From assembly GCF_963360655.1 (NCBI RefSeq), contig NZ_OY725712.1, positions 1,116,001 to 1,180,000 on the forward strand: a stretch of DNA of 64,000 nucleotides. Direction: 5' to 3'. The notes beneath the pieces are model-generated. The model was not told the origin of the DNA, ran no database searches, and worked only from the letters and a program-made list of their open reading frames with translations. This DNA comes from Collinsella aerofaciens (GTDB taxonomy: Bacteria; Actinomycetota; Coriobacteriia; Coriobacteriales; Coriobacteriaceae). Every line of letters begins with the position of its first letter. The first letter of the stretch is position 1. This document shows, in pieces, positions 37,748-49,687 of the stretch. Made by a program: the position numbers and the translations under genes.

Positions 37748-38893
37748 ATGCCCTGCAATCAACTCCCGTTGACCCAGCGCCGTAAAGCATGGGGCCGCAT
37801 CACCATCCTATTCGCGCTCATCGCGCTGGCGATCACCGTGCTTCCCACGGCGTCGTTCGCCGGCACGGACACCGCAGGAAACGTACTTGCGACCGACAAT
37901 GACGCCAATCCGTCCGGCGTCGAAGGTGACCTGTACTGGGCAGGTCAGGCCCTCAACTTGGATGATGTGTCCATCGGCCGCGATATCATCGCCGCGGGCG
38001 ATACCCTCTCGATCCGTGACTGCACAGTGGGCGGCGCCGTCCGTCTGGCGGCACGCACCATCGACATTGCCAAGACCACGGTTGATGGCAGCGTGACCGT
38101 CGCTGGCCAGCATGTCGTGCTCAATTCCGACAGCACCGCCAACTGTTTCTACGCGATAGGCGAGACGGTTGCCCTGCGAGGCTCCACCAAGTCGGCAGCG
38201 CTTGCGGGCGACACGGTGACCATCGATGGCACCGTCAAGGGCGATGTCGAGGTTTGGGCCGACAAGCTCATCCTGGGCAAGAACGCCCACATCACCGGCA
38301 CCGTGAACGCGCACGTCTCCGAGGACCCCGAGCGCGCCGCGGGAGCCGAGGTCGGTGCGCTCAAGATCGACCGCACCGAGAACGAGGATACTTCCACCGT
38401 TAACGATGTCATCGGCGGTATCGTCGCCGCGGCACTCTCGACCTGCTTTGTCGCTCTGCTGCTCGAGCTCATCTTTCCGCGCGCGACCGCCAGCGCCGCC
38501 GGCATGCTCCACCAGCGCTCCATGCCCCTGTGGGTGAGCGGTCTTCTGGGCACGATTGCTATCGTCCCCGCCGTCCTACTGCTGATTATCTCTATCGCTG
38601 GTCTGTCGCTTGCCGGAACCCTCTTGTGCGGCGTTATCGGCATCGCGTTGATGTCGAGTGCCTTTGCGGGGTGCGCGATCGCCCGCATGGTTGGACACAA
38701 CCAAAACCGCTACGCCATGGCAGCCGTGGGCGGCGTAATCGCAGGCGCCCTCACGGGACTTCCCCTCGTAGGTGACTTCATCAGCGGCGTGGCCTTTGTC
38801 TTTATGCTCGGTTACATCATCCAAATCATCTGGCGCAACGCCCGCGTCAAGCCGCAGCAGCCGGCTAACACGCCAGGACTCCCCACCGCTTAG
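37748..38893 (+). CDS. Secreted beta-helix (polymer-forming-like) domain fused to a membrane domain
   Basis: 381 residues. A signal peptide (about 10-38, cleavage near TASFA-G), then about 150 residues of short repeats such as VSIGRDIIAAGDTLSI, GGAVRLAARTIDI, GSVTVAGQHVVL and GDVEVWADKLILGKNA, typical of a right-handed beta helix as in bactofilins. From about 230 there are four membrane segments. This order (helix outside, membrane bundle at the C-terminus) is found in the polymer-forming family of Gram-positives. GAAGGA precedes ATG 37748; earlier in-frame starts lack a ribosome binding site. Role unknown. Confidence 0.75.
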   Translation: MPCNQLPLTQRRKAWGRITILFALIALAITVLPTASFAGTDTAGNVLATDNDANPSGVEGDLYWAGQALNLDDVSIGRDIIAAGDTLSIRDCTVGGAVRLAARTIDIAKTTVDGSVTVAGQHVVLNSDSTANCFYAIGETVALRGSTKSAALAGDTVTIDGTVKGDVEVWADKLILGKNAHITGTVNAHVSEDPERAAGAEVGALKIDRTENEDTSTVNDVIGGIVAAALSTCFVALLLELIFPRATASAAGMLHQRSMPLWVSGLLGTIAIVPAVLLLIISIAGLSLAGTLLCGVIGIALMSSAFAGCAIARMVGHNQNRYAMAAVGGVIAGALTGLPLVGDFISGVAFVFMLGYIIQIIWRNARVKPQQPANTPGLPTA

Positions 38894-38900
38894 CCGCCAA

Positions 38901-38933
38901 CCACCACAAAGGGACCAGGCACCTTTGTGGTGG
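38901..38933. repeat. GGGACAG-family palindrome (second copy of the 5801 type)
   Basis: CCACCACAAAGG (38901-38912) and its exact complement (38922-38933) enclose GACCAGGCA. It follows the stop of the previous gene by 8 bases. Confidence 0.8.
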
Positions 38934-38960
38934 TGCAGACCAGCTCAGTCCCTATGCACA

Positions 38961-38994
38961 AAAAGGGCGCCGACCATTACGGTCGACGCCCTTT
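38961..38994 (-). terminator. Terminator after typA (works both ways)
   Basis: AAAGGGCG-c-CGACC (38962-38975) pairs with GGTCG-a-CGCCCTTT (38981-38994). The minus strand ends in TTTTTGTG. Confidence 0.85.
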
Positions 38995-39021
38995 CTTGTT
39001 AGACGCTATAAAGTCCAGCGC

Positions 39022-40860
<1,839 letters not shown>

Positions 40861-40977
40861 GTAGTTCCCCTATCTTCTATCCATATACAAACGGCACGCG
40901 TATGCGGCCCGCCCAGCGATACAACGCTCAGCGGGAATATTGAGCCTTTTACCGAAAACTCGTTTATTTTAGCGATT

Positions 40978-41427
40978 TTAGATGAGAGGGGTTTCCTCAC
41001 CTGCAGGTTCAGGGTCGCTCCACATAAAACCATCGCCGGCGCCCATGCCCTCATACAGCACATATGCCGAAAAACCGCTCTCGAGCGTCGTCTCGAAAAA
41101 GCTCACGAGCAGGGCGTCATGGTAGCCGCCATCGATCTCGACGCAGCCGGTGTAGCCGATGGCATAGCGGACGATACGGCCCAGGCCCTCGTCCTTAAGA
41201 CCCATCTTGTGCTCGGAGATAAAGTTGGTGGCCGCCTCCAGGCACGCCTCTTCGCCGTCCTCGTCGAGCGCCGCCAGATAACGGTTGGAAGCAGCATCCT
41301 CAATTGCCACGACCACGCCAGGGTTTTCACCGGCGGCAAGGTCGTCCAAGAACGCGCCGATCAGATCGCACACCATGGCGTCGAGCTCGGCGGAGACGTT
41401 ACCGGCATCCTGCATATCCTGTGCCAT
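40978..41427 (-). CDS. Conserved small acidic protein, function unknown
   Basis: 149 residues, strongly acidic, with no signal peptide or membrane segment. Segments such as NPGVVVAIEDAASNRYLAAL and GLGRIVRYAIGYTGCVEIDG look folded, alternating strands and helices. GGAAGG precedes ATG 41427. It lies downstream of two other small genes on the same strand and may be co-transcribed with them. I do not recognise a family. Confidence 0.75.
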   Translation of the reverse strand: MAQDMQDAGNVSAELDAMVCDLIGAFLDDLAAGENPGVVVAIEDAASNRYLAALDEDGEEACLEAATNFISEHKMGLKDEGLGRIVRYAIGYTGCVEIDGGYHDALLVSFFETTLESGFSAYVLYEGMGAGDGFMWSDPEPAGEETPLI

Positions 41428-41457
41428 CTTTAGACCTTCCCATCGAGTCTGACGTCG

Positions 41458-41847
41458 TTACAGTTCTTGTGCCTCGGCGGCGATCTTGGCGGCAGCGTCG
41501 CGGGTGCGCATCATGTCCGCCGCGCGCTTGTCGAGCACCTTGATCTGACTGGTCAGCATGACTGCATCGACCACGCCCCAGATCACCAGGCCCGTAGAGA
41601 TCGAAAACCCAAGCGCACCAACTGTACCACGAAGGCGTGAGCAGATTGCCGCGACAAGGGCGGAGACGACAACCATCTTGATAAACGAGCCGCGGCGCTC
41701 GCGGAGCGTGCGGGCCTGCGTCACATAGGCAATGCGAGCCGCCTCAGAAGCCTCCGAGCGCATCTGGGCCTCGCGGGCGATCGCAGCCGCCTCAGCCGAC
41801 ATACCGCCGGCCATCAGCGAACGCTCCGCATCCTGGCCGCCCCGCAT
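41458..41847 (-). CDS. Small membrane protein, function unknown
   Basis: 129 residues. An Ala-rich amphipathic N-terminus (1-55), two membrane segments (about 57-75 and 80-98) and a short helical tail rich in Ala, Lys and Met. The start ATG 41847 abuts the TAA of the BFN-domain gene, so the two are translationally coupled. No family recognised. Confidence 0.7.
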   Translation of the reverse strand: MRGGQDAERSLMAGGMSAEAAAIAREAQMRSEASEAARIAYVTQARTLRERRGSFIKMVVVSALVAAICSRLRGTVGALGFSISTGLVIWGVVDAVMLTSQIKVLDKRAADMMRTRDAAAKIAAEAQEL

Positions 41848-42348
41848 TTAGAAGTCATCGGGCGAGAGCGTATGGACGAACTCGTCGAACTTCTCGAACT
41901 CCTGCTCGTCGTCAACTTCCTCGGTATGGGCAGAAACAGTGCCCAGGCGATTCATGATGTCGTCCTCCACAAACATGGGGGCATTGCTGCGCACGGCAAG
42001 GGCAATGGCATCACTGGGACGGGCATCGATCTTGCGCTCGTCACCATCGGCCAGTACGACAATCGTCGCGTAGAACACCGGCGGCTCGGCGCGAACGATC
42101 TCGATGCGCTCGAGCTTGGCGCCCAGGGCGCCAACAATATCGAGCAACAGGTCATGGGTAATCGGGCGATCGGCGCGTCCGCTGTCGATGCCGCGGCTGA
42201 TTGCCGCAGCCTCAAACGAGCCAGTCTGGATGGAGAGGGAGCGCAGCGGCGCGGGGGAATCCGACTTGCTGCAGCGTTCGCGAAGCACGATAAGCGATGG
42301 CACGGGACCGGCGGCCATGACGATGGTCTCTATGTCGACACGAACCAT
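41848..42348 (-). CDS. Bifunctional-nuclease (BFN, DUF151) domain protein
   Basis: 166 residues. The BFN core is clear: RPITHDLLLDIVGALGAKL then a strand pair and the signature DARPSDAIALAVRSNAPMFV. Family members have been reported to cleave both RNA and DNA in plants and to bind in bacteria, but activity here is untested. GGAGGT precedes ATG 42348 by 5 bases, better than an upstream in-frame start at 42378. Confidence 0.88.
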   Translation of the reverse strand: MVRVDIETIVMAAGPVPSLIVLRERCSKSDSPAPLRSLSIQTGSFEAAAISRGIDSGRADRPITHDLLLDIVGALGAKLERIEIVRAEPPVFYATIVVLADGDERKIDARPSDAIALAVRSNAPMFVEDDIMNRLGTVSAHTEEVDDEQEFEKFDEFVHTLSPDDF

Positions 42349-42441
42349 GGAACACCTCCGGTACGTAGCGGTTAACACGCGGCGGCCCGCCGCGTTGAAT
42401 AGCTATACTACCCAAACTTTCGCGTAGCACACAAAATCAAA

Positions 42442-42474
42442 GTAGTTAATTTGGGACAGAGCTTTTTTGACTAC
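42442..42474. repeat. GGGACAG-family repeat with GTAGTTAA stem
   Basis: GTAGTTAA and TTGACTAC (one G-T pair) flank TTTGGGACAGAGCTTTT. Closest relative in the window is at 17984-18020. Confidence 0.7.
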
Positions 42475-42490
42475 CTTCTGTGGCTAAGAA

Positions 42491-42522
42491 AAAAGCCTCG
42501 AGGCAATTGCCCCGAGGCTTTT
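42491..42522 (-). terminator. Terminator after tRNA-Ile (first)
   Basis: AAAAGCCTCG (42491-42500) and CGAGGCTTTT (42513-42522) enclose GGCAATTGCC. The minus strand ends in six T residues. Confidence 0.9.
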
Positions 42523-42533
42523 AACAGTTTTGA

Positions 42534-42610
42534 TGGTGGACCTGACAAGATTCGAACTTGTGACCTCCCGGTTATCAGCCGGACGCTCTAACCAACTGAG
42601 CTACAGGTCC
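42534..42610 (-). tRNA. tRNA-Ile(GAT), copy 1
   Basis: 77 nt with encoded CCA. Acceptor GGACCTG, anticodon loop CTGATAA (anticodon GAT), T-loop GTTCGAAT. Identical to copy 2 at 42758-42834. Confidence 0.95.
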
Positions 42611-42614
42611 ATCA

Positions 42615-42690
42615 TGGTGGAGGTTAGGGGGATCGAACCCCTGACCTCAGGCTTGCAAAGCCCGCGCTCTCCCAGCTGAGCTAAACCCCC
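42615..42690 (-). tRNA. tRNA-Ala(TGC)
   Basis: 76 nt with encoded CCA. Acceptor GGGGGTT, anticodon loop TTTGCAA (anticodon TGC), T-loop GTTCGATC. Four bases separate it from tRNA-Ile copy 1, with which it is co-transcribed. Confidence 0.95.
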
Positions 42691-42701
42691 ACGGAGACAG
42701 T

Positions 42702-42746
42702 AATAAACACCCCAGCGGCGACTCGGCTCTCGCTGGGGTGTTTATT
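42702..42746 (-). terminator. Terminator after tRNA-Ile copy 2
   Basis: AATAAACACCCCAGCG (42702-42717) pairs exactly with 42731-42746 (16 bp). It separates the upstream Ile gene from Ala-Ile. Confidence 0.85.
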
Positions 42747-42757
42747 GCGAAAGAAAG

Positions 42758-42834
42758 TGGTGGACCTGACAAGATTCGAACTTGTGACCTCCCGGTTATC
42801 AGCCGGACGCTCTAACCAACTGAGCTACAGGTCC
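42758..42834 (-). tRNA. tRNA-Ile(GAT), copy 2
   Basis: Identical in all 77 bases to copy 1. First of the three tRNAs in reading direction. Confidence 0.95.
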
Positions 42835-42881
42835 ATCGCGCAAGGGATATATTAGACGAGTCGTTACGCGCGCGTCAACAA

Positions 42882-43062
42882 CTTTTTTGAAAATCTTTGG
42901 GAGGGATGGTCGCTGGGCTGGCGAGATGGTTTTGGTTTGCTGCTCGGACAGTCCTGCGCAAGACGAAGGCCACATTAAGTGGCCTTCTTTGCGTGCGGAA
43001 CTCGCGACAAACCAAAACCATCTCGCCAGCCCAGCGACCATGGGGTCCCAAGGTTTTCAAAA
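42882..43062. repeat. Very long inverted repeat (34 bp perfect core) between tRNA-Ile and gyrA
   Basis: 42906-42939 (starting ATGGTCGCTGGGCTGG) and 43008-43041 are exact reverse complements over 34 bases. Outside, TTTTTTGAAAA-CTT-GGGA extends the pairing imperfectly on both sides. Inside, GAAGGCCAC/GTGGCCTTC (about 42965-42986) makes an apical hairpin flanked by near-complementary TGCGCAA/TTTGCGTGC. The whole 180 nt can fold into one rod. No open frame of interest. Confidence 0.92.
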
Positions 43063-43091
43063 AAGCGGTCGGCGCGCAGTGCGCCGACCGC
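43058..43091 (-). terminator. Terminator after gyrA
   Basis: GCGGTCGGCGC (43065-43075) pairs exactly with GCGCCGACCGC (43081-43091). On the minus strand six T residues follow, shared with the end of the long inverted repeat. Confidence 0.9.
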
Positions 43092-43131
43092 CGATATATG
43101 GGGTCTGATGATTTTTTCCAGCTAGGGCCTC

Positions 43132-45873
43132 TTACTCGTCTAGGAGATCCTCTGGCATATCATTGCCGTCGCCCAGGTCGACTGGGGCCTCTTCGGTGTC
43201 GACTGCGGCCTCGGCGCCCTCGCCTTCGGGTTTTTCCTTGGCTGCCGTCATGCGGGCTACGGCGCAGATGCGGTCGTTGTCGTCGACGGTCATCATCTTG
43301 ACGCCCTGGGTGGCGCGGCCAGTCTGGCTGATCTCGTCGGTCTTAACGCGAATGACCGTCGCGCCCTCCGTCACGATGAACAGCTCGTGCTGCGGGCCCA
43401 CCGTCTTCATTGCCGCGAGGTTGCCCTTGCGCTCGGTCATTTGAATGGTGTAGACGCCCTGGCCGCCGCGATTCTGCTCCGGGTAGTCCGCGACCGGCGT
43501 GCGCTTGCCGTAGCCGCGCTCGGTGATGACGAACAGATCACCGTTGCCGTTAGTGACTTCCATGCCCAGAACGCTCACGCCGTCCTTCATACCGATACCG
43601 CGAACGCCGCTGGTATCGCGGCCGGTGGCGCGCACCTGCTCCTCGGAGAACATGATCGCCTTGCCTGCGGTGGTGGCCAGGATAATCTTGTCGCCCTCGC
43701 GCACGCGGCGCACATTCAGCAGCGCGTCGTCGTCACGCAGGTTGATAGCGATCAGGCCGTCGCGACGGCTGCGGTCATATGCGCTCATCACGGTCTTCTT
43801 GACCATGCCGCTCTTTGTGGCAAACATCAGGTACTCGTCGGCCGGGAACTCGCGGCAGCTGATGACGCTCGCGATCTTCTCGCCCTCCTCGAAGGGCAGC
43901 AGGTTGACGATCGCGGTACCGCGCGCCTGGCGCGTACCCACCGGCAGCTCGTGCACCTTCAGACGATAGACCTTGCCCTTGCTCGAGAAGAACAGCACGT
44001 ACTCGTGCGTGGACGCGATGAACATCTCATCGATAACGTCATCCTCTTTGAGGTTGACGCCCGACACGCCCTTGCCACCGCGCTTCTGGGCACGGTAGGC
44101 AGCCACCGGGATACGCTTAACGTAGCCGGTGTGGGTGATGGTCACGACCATATCCTCGTCGGCGATGAGGTCCTCGACATCCAGGTCCTTCTCAACCTGG
44201 CTGATCTCGGTGCGGCGCTTGTCGCCAAACTTCTTGGAGATCTCGCGCATCTCTTCCTTGATGACGCCCAGGATCTTCTCCTCGTGCGCCAGCAGGTCCT
44301 CGTAGTAGGCGATGGCGCGGCGCAGGCCGTCCAACTCTTCTTGGATCTTGTCGCGCTCCAGGCCGGTCAGGCGGCGCAGCTTCATCTCGAGGATGGCCGT
44401 GGTCTGCTCGGGCGTAAAGCCAAAGCGCTCGATCAGGCGGCTGCTGGCCTCGGAGTCGGTCTGCGAGGAGCGGATGATGCTAATGACCTCGTCGATATGG
44501 TCAAGGGCCATCAGGTAACCCTCGAGGATATGAGCGCGGGCCTGGGCTTTCTTAAGGTCGAAGCGGGTGCGGCGGGTGACGACGTCGACCTGGTGGTCGA
44601 TGTAGTGCTGCAGCATCTCGCGCAGGCTCAGGCATTTGGGAACGCCGTTGACGAGTGCCAGGTTGTTGGCGCCAAAGGTCGTCTGCAGCGAGGTGTACTT
44701 ATACAGGTTGTTGAGCACGACCTGCGGAATGACGCCCTTCTTGAGCTCGATGACCAGACGGATGCCCTTCTGGTTGGACTCATCGCGCATATCCGAGATG
44801 CCCTCGATGCGTTTGTCGTTGACGAGCTGGGCGATCTTCTCCTGCAGGGTGCCCTTGTTGACCATGTAGGGAATCTCGGTAAAGACCAGGCGGTTGCGGC
44901 CGGTCTTGGTGGACTCCACATGTGCCTTAGCACGCACGGTAATGGAGCCGCGGCCGGTCTCGTAGCTCTGCTTAATGCCGGCGCTGCCCATGATGATGGC
45001 GCCGGTGGGGAAGTCCGGACCTGGCATGATCTGCATGAGCTCGTCAACGGTGGCGTCGGGGTTGTCGATCAGGTAGCAGGTGGCCTCGATCGCCTCGGTG
45101 AGGTTATGCGGGGCGATGTTGGTGGCCATGCCGACGGCGATGCCCTGGCTGCCGTTGACCAGCAGGTTGGGGAAGCGCGCAGGCAGCGCCACGGGCTCGG
45201 CAAGCGATTCGTCGTAGTTGGGCTGCCAGTCGACGGTATCCTTCTGCAGGTCGCGCAGCAGTTCCATGGCGGGCTTTGCCAGGCGGCTCTCGGTGTAACG
45301 CATGGCCGCCGCGCCGTCGCCGTCGATGTTGCCGAAGTTGCCGTGACCGTCGATGAGCGGCGTGCGCATGGAGAACCACTGCGCCAGGCGGACCATGGCC
45401 TCATAGACCGCGAAATCGCCGTGCGGGTGGTACTTACCGATAACTTCGCCGACCGTCCAGGCCGACTTCTTGTGCGGTCGGTTGGGGTAGATGCCGCTCT
45501 CGTTCATCGCGTACAGGATGCGGCGGTGCACCGGCTTTAAGCCGTCGCGCACGTCCGGCAGGGCGCGCGCCGTGATAACCGACATCGAATACTCGATGAA
45601 CGACTGCTTCATCTCGCGACCGAACTCCGAAATCTGGAGCTGGCCGCCGTTGATATCCTCGCCGGCCGAGGCGCCGCGATCGACTTCGCCAAAGCTCTCC
45701 TCGAGCTCGGCGTCGTCGTCTTCTTCCTCATCATCATCGGCATCGGGGTTATAGGCGTCCGGATCGCCGTCCTCGCCCTGCTCAGCACGGGCAAGCAGGC
45801 GCTTCAGATCATCGGGCATACCGGCATCGCCGGCCTCGTCCATACCCTCGTTATTGTTGATATCGTCTGCCAC
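43132..45873 (-). CDS. gyrA: DNA gyrase subunit A, with acidic N-terminal extension and Phe at the quinolone position
   Basis: 913 residues. The core starts near residue 85 ([21 protein letters not shown]) after an extension of about 75 mostly Asp/Glu residues. The catalytic Tyr lies in [10 protein letters not shown]; the C-terminal beta-propeller contains the GyrA box region QRGGKGVSG. In the quinolone-resistance region the sequence is [14 protein letters not shown]: Phe154 stands where most bacteria have Ser/Thr (E. coli Ser83). The Glu at the second hotspot is normal for Gram-positives. It partners GyrB, 11 bases upstream, to supercoil DNA. Confidence 0.98.
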   Translation of the reverse strand: MADDINNNEGMDEAGDAGMPDDLKRLLARAEQGEDGDPDAYNPDADDDEEEDDDAELEESFGEVDRGASAGEDINGGQLQISEFGREMKQSFIEYSMSVITARALPDVRDGLKPVHRRILYAMNESGIYPNRPHKKSAWTVGEVIGKYHPHGDFAVYEAMVRLAQWFSMRTPLIDGHGNFGNIDGDGAAAMRYTESRLAKPAMELLRDLQKDTVDWQPNYDESLAEPVALPARFPNLLVNGSQGIAVGMATNIAPHNLTEAIEATCYLIDNPDATVDELMQIMPGPDFPTGAIIMGSAGIKQSYETGRGSITVRAKAHVESTKTGRNRLVFTEIPYMVNKGTLQEKIAQLVNDKRIEGISDMRDESNQKGIRLVIELKKGVIPQVVLNNLYKYTSLQTTFGANNLALVNGVPKCLSLREMLQHYIDHQVDVVTRRTRFDLKKAQARAHILEGYLMALDHIDEVISIIRSSQTDSEASSRLIERFGFTPEQTTAILEMKLRRLTGLERDKIQEELDGLRRAIAYYEDLLAHEEKILGVIKEEMREISKKFGDKRRTEISQVEKDLDVEDLIADEDMVVTITHTGYVKRIPVAAYRAQKRGGKGVSGVNLKEDDVIDEMFIASTHEYVLFFSSKGKVYRLKVHELPVGTRQARGTAIVNLLPFEEGEKIASVISCREFPADEYLMFATKSGMVKKTVMSAYDRSRRDGLIAINLRDDDALLNVRRVREGDKIILATTAGKAIMFSEEQVRATGRDTSGVRGIGMKDGVSVLGMEVTNGNGDLFVITERGYGKRTPVADYPEQNRGGQGVYTIQMTERKGNLAAMKTVGPQHELFIVTEGATVIRVKTDEISQTGRATQGVKMMTVDDNDRICAVARMTAAKEKPEGEGAEAAVDTEEAPVDLGDGNDMPEDLLDE

Positions 45874-45884
45874 GTTACCTCCTC

Positions 45885-47957
<2,073 letters not shown>

Positions 47958-47964
47958 TTATCGT

Positions 47965-47994
47965 AAAAAAATACCCTCGGGAACGAGGGTATTT
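47965..47994 (-). terminator. Terminator between dciA and gyrB
   Basis: AAATACCCTCG (47969-47979) and CGAGGGTATTT (47984-47994) with a GGAA loop. The minus strand ends in seven T residues, so gyrB needs its own promoter after it. Confidence 0.92.
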
Positions 47995-48020
47995 GGCTCT
48001 ACAAGGCCACCAGATGCGAT

Positions 48021-48584
48021 TTAAGGCTCTTTTTTGCTTTCTACGCCCTTGGCCCACTCGGCACTGGCTCTCATGGCATTCTCGAGGGCCTCGCGCAGTT
48101 TTTGGTCTTCGATGGGCGCCACTTGGCGCTCAATCTCGGTGCGCTCGGCCTCACTTAGGTCGGCGTGCGGGGCCGGCGGGCGCTCGGTCGTCGCCGGGCG
48201 CAGGCGCTGCTTGGCGGCGGGCGGCGTGTGACCCGGCGCGGTGGTTTTGAACACCAGGCCGTCCACATGCGCACCGGCGCGCTCCATGCGCGCGCGGATG
48301 ATCTCGCGCAACAGCGTCATTTCCTGCGTCCACGAGGGCGAATCGAGATATACCAGCAGCTCATTGGACTCGGGCAGGTAGCGCAAGCCCGTCACATGCC
48401 GCCCCTCGCGCGTGCCCGAGCACACCGCGTTCCACGCGCGATAGACCGCGCGCGACTCCTCGGCAGCCTCCATCTGCGCGCGGCGCTCAGGTGTCGCGGC
48501 CGCCAGGATGCGCTGACGCTCTGCGTTCAAAAATCCACTGAAGGCAACCGTTTCGCTCTCGCGCTCGTAATTAGCACGTCTCAC
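48021..48584 (-). CDS. dciA: DciA-like (DUF721) protein
   Basis: 187 residues. The DUF721 core lies in the first two thirds: AWNAVCSGTREGRHVTGLRYL, then ELLVYLDSPSWTQEMTLLRE, the typical strand-helix pattern of helicase-loader-like DciA. It is followed by a Pro/Ala-rich linker and a charged tail. DciA helps load DnaB in bacteria lacking DnaC; dnaB is also in this window. The GTG at 48584 overlaps the end of recF by 14 bases, so expression is coupled. Confidence 0.8.
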   Translation of the reverse strand: MRRANYERESETVAFSGFLNAERQRILAAATPERRAQMEAAEESRAVYRAWNAVCSGTREGRHVTGLRYLPESNELLVYLDSPSWTQEMTLLREIIRARMERAGAHVDGLVFKTTAPGHTPPAAKQRLRPATTERPPAPHADLSEAERTEIERQVAPIEDQKLREALENAMRASAEWAKGVESKKEP

Positions 48585-49677
48585 CCATGCTCACCACCTT
48601 GGCTCGATCAAGCAGGTCATCGGTAAAATACCCCAGGTTGGTCGTGGTTATGACCGTCTGGATATCATCGCCGATCAGCCGCAGAAAAGCACCGCGGCGT
48701 TCGCCGTCGAGTTCGCTCATCACGTCGTCCAAAAGCAGCAACGGGGCGGTGCCCAGGACATCGCGAGCCACGGCCACCTCCGCCACCTTCCAGGCCAGAA
48801 CCAACGTTCGCTGCTGACCTTGGCTGGCAAATGAACGGGCGGAGCGACCCGCCACGGTAAACTCAATCTCATCGCGATGCGGTCCCACCAACGTCACGCC
48901 GCGGCGAATTTCCTCGTCGGCGTGCTCATCAAGGGCAGCCAGCATGCGCTCGTACGCCCAGCCCTTCAGCTCTTCGCGATCATCGACCTGGGGCAAATCC
49001 CCCAGCGTGGACGTATAGGTCACGTTGGCAGCCTCACCGGATGCCACTTGCCCGTAGGCAGTGTGCACATGGCCCGCCAGCCGGTCGAGCAGGGCCAACC
49101 GGTGCACAAGCAGGGCCGAGCCCGCGCGGGCAATCGAATCGTTCCACGCGCCGAGCATCTCGCGACAGCACCAGGTCTCCTTGAGCAGGGCGTTACGCTG
49201 GGTCACGCAGCGTCCATAGGTGCTCGCAAGATCGGCATAACGTGCGCTCAGCTGCATGCCAAAGTCATCGAGGGCGGCGCGGCGCACACTGGCGCCTCGC
49301 TTAACCATGTCCAGATGGTCGGGGCAAAACAGCACGCTCGGCAGAGCCCCGCGCACACCGGCGGCAGAGCACCTCTTGCCGTTGCGGCTAAACGAGCGCT
49401 TACCGTCCTCCACGCTCAATCCCATATCAAGCACGCGGCCGTCGCCCTCGAGCCTCAGCTCGACCTTGCACGAGCCCACGCCATCATGGACGAGCTCGGC
49501 TGCGGTCGGATGCCTAAACGAGGCGCCGCTCGTCAGCAGCTGCAGCGCCTCTATGAGATTGGTCTTTCCCGCCGCGTTGGGTCCCGCAAGTATCGTCACG
49601 CCCTCGTCCAGGGCAAGGCGATAACTATCGAAGCTGCGGTAGTGCGCGACGGAAAGATCGCGGGCGAACATGGTCAT
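48571..49677 (-). CDS. recF: DNA replication/repair protein RecF
   Basis: 368 residues. SMC-like ATPase: Walker A AGPNAAGKTNLIEA, signature region FASQGQQRTLVLAWK, Walker B PLLLLDDVMSELD. It helps load RecA at gaps. ATG 49677 (MTMFARD) or 49671; no strong ribosome binding site is visible, and the 11-base gap to the dnaN stop suggests coupling. Confidence 0.95.
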   Translation of the reverse strand: MTMFARDLSVAHYRSFDSYRLALDEGVTILAGPNAAGKTNLIEALQLLTSGASFRHPTAAELVHDGVGSCKVELRLEGDGRVLDMGLSVEDGKRSFSRNGKRCSAAGVRGALPSVLFCPDHLDMVKRGASVRRAALDDFGMQLSARYADLASTYGRCVTQRNALLKETWCCREMLGAWNDSIARAGSALLVHRLALLDRLAGHVHTAYGQVASGEAANVTYTSTLGDLPQVDDREELKGWAYERMLAALDEHADEEIRRGVTLVGPHRDEIEFTVAGRSARSFASQGQQRTLVLAWKVAEVAVARDVLGTAPLLLLDDVMSELDGERRGAFLRLIGDDIQTVITTTNLGYFTDDLLDRAKVVSMGETC

Positions 49678-49687
49678 AGGGCGGTTG

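Noticed and set aside
42799-43301. Small frames within the long inverted repeat
   Set aside because: Both strands give the same words because of the palindrome; no start signals.
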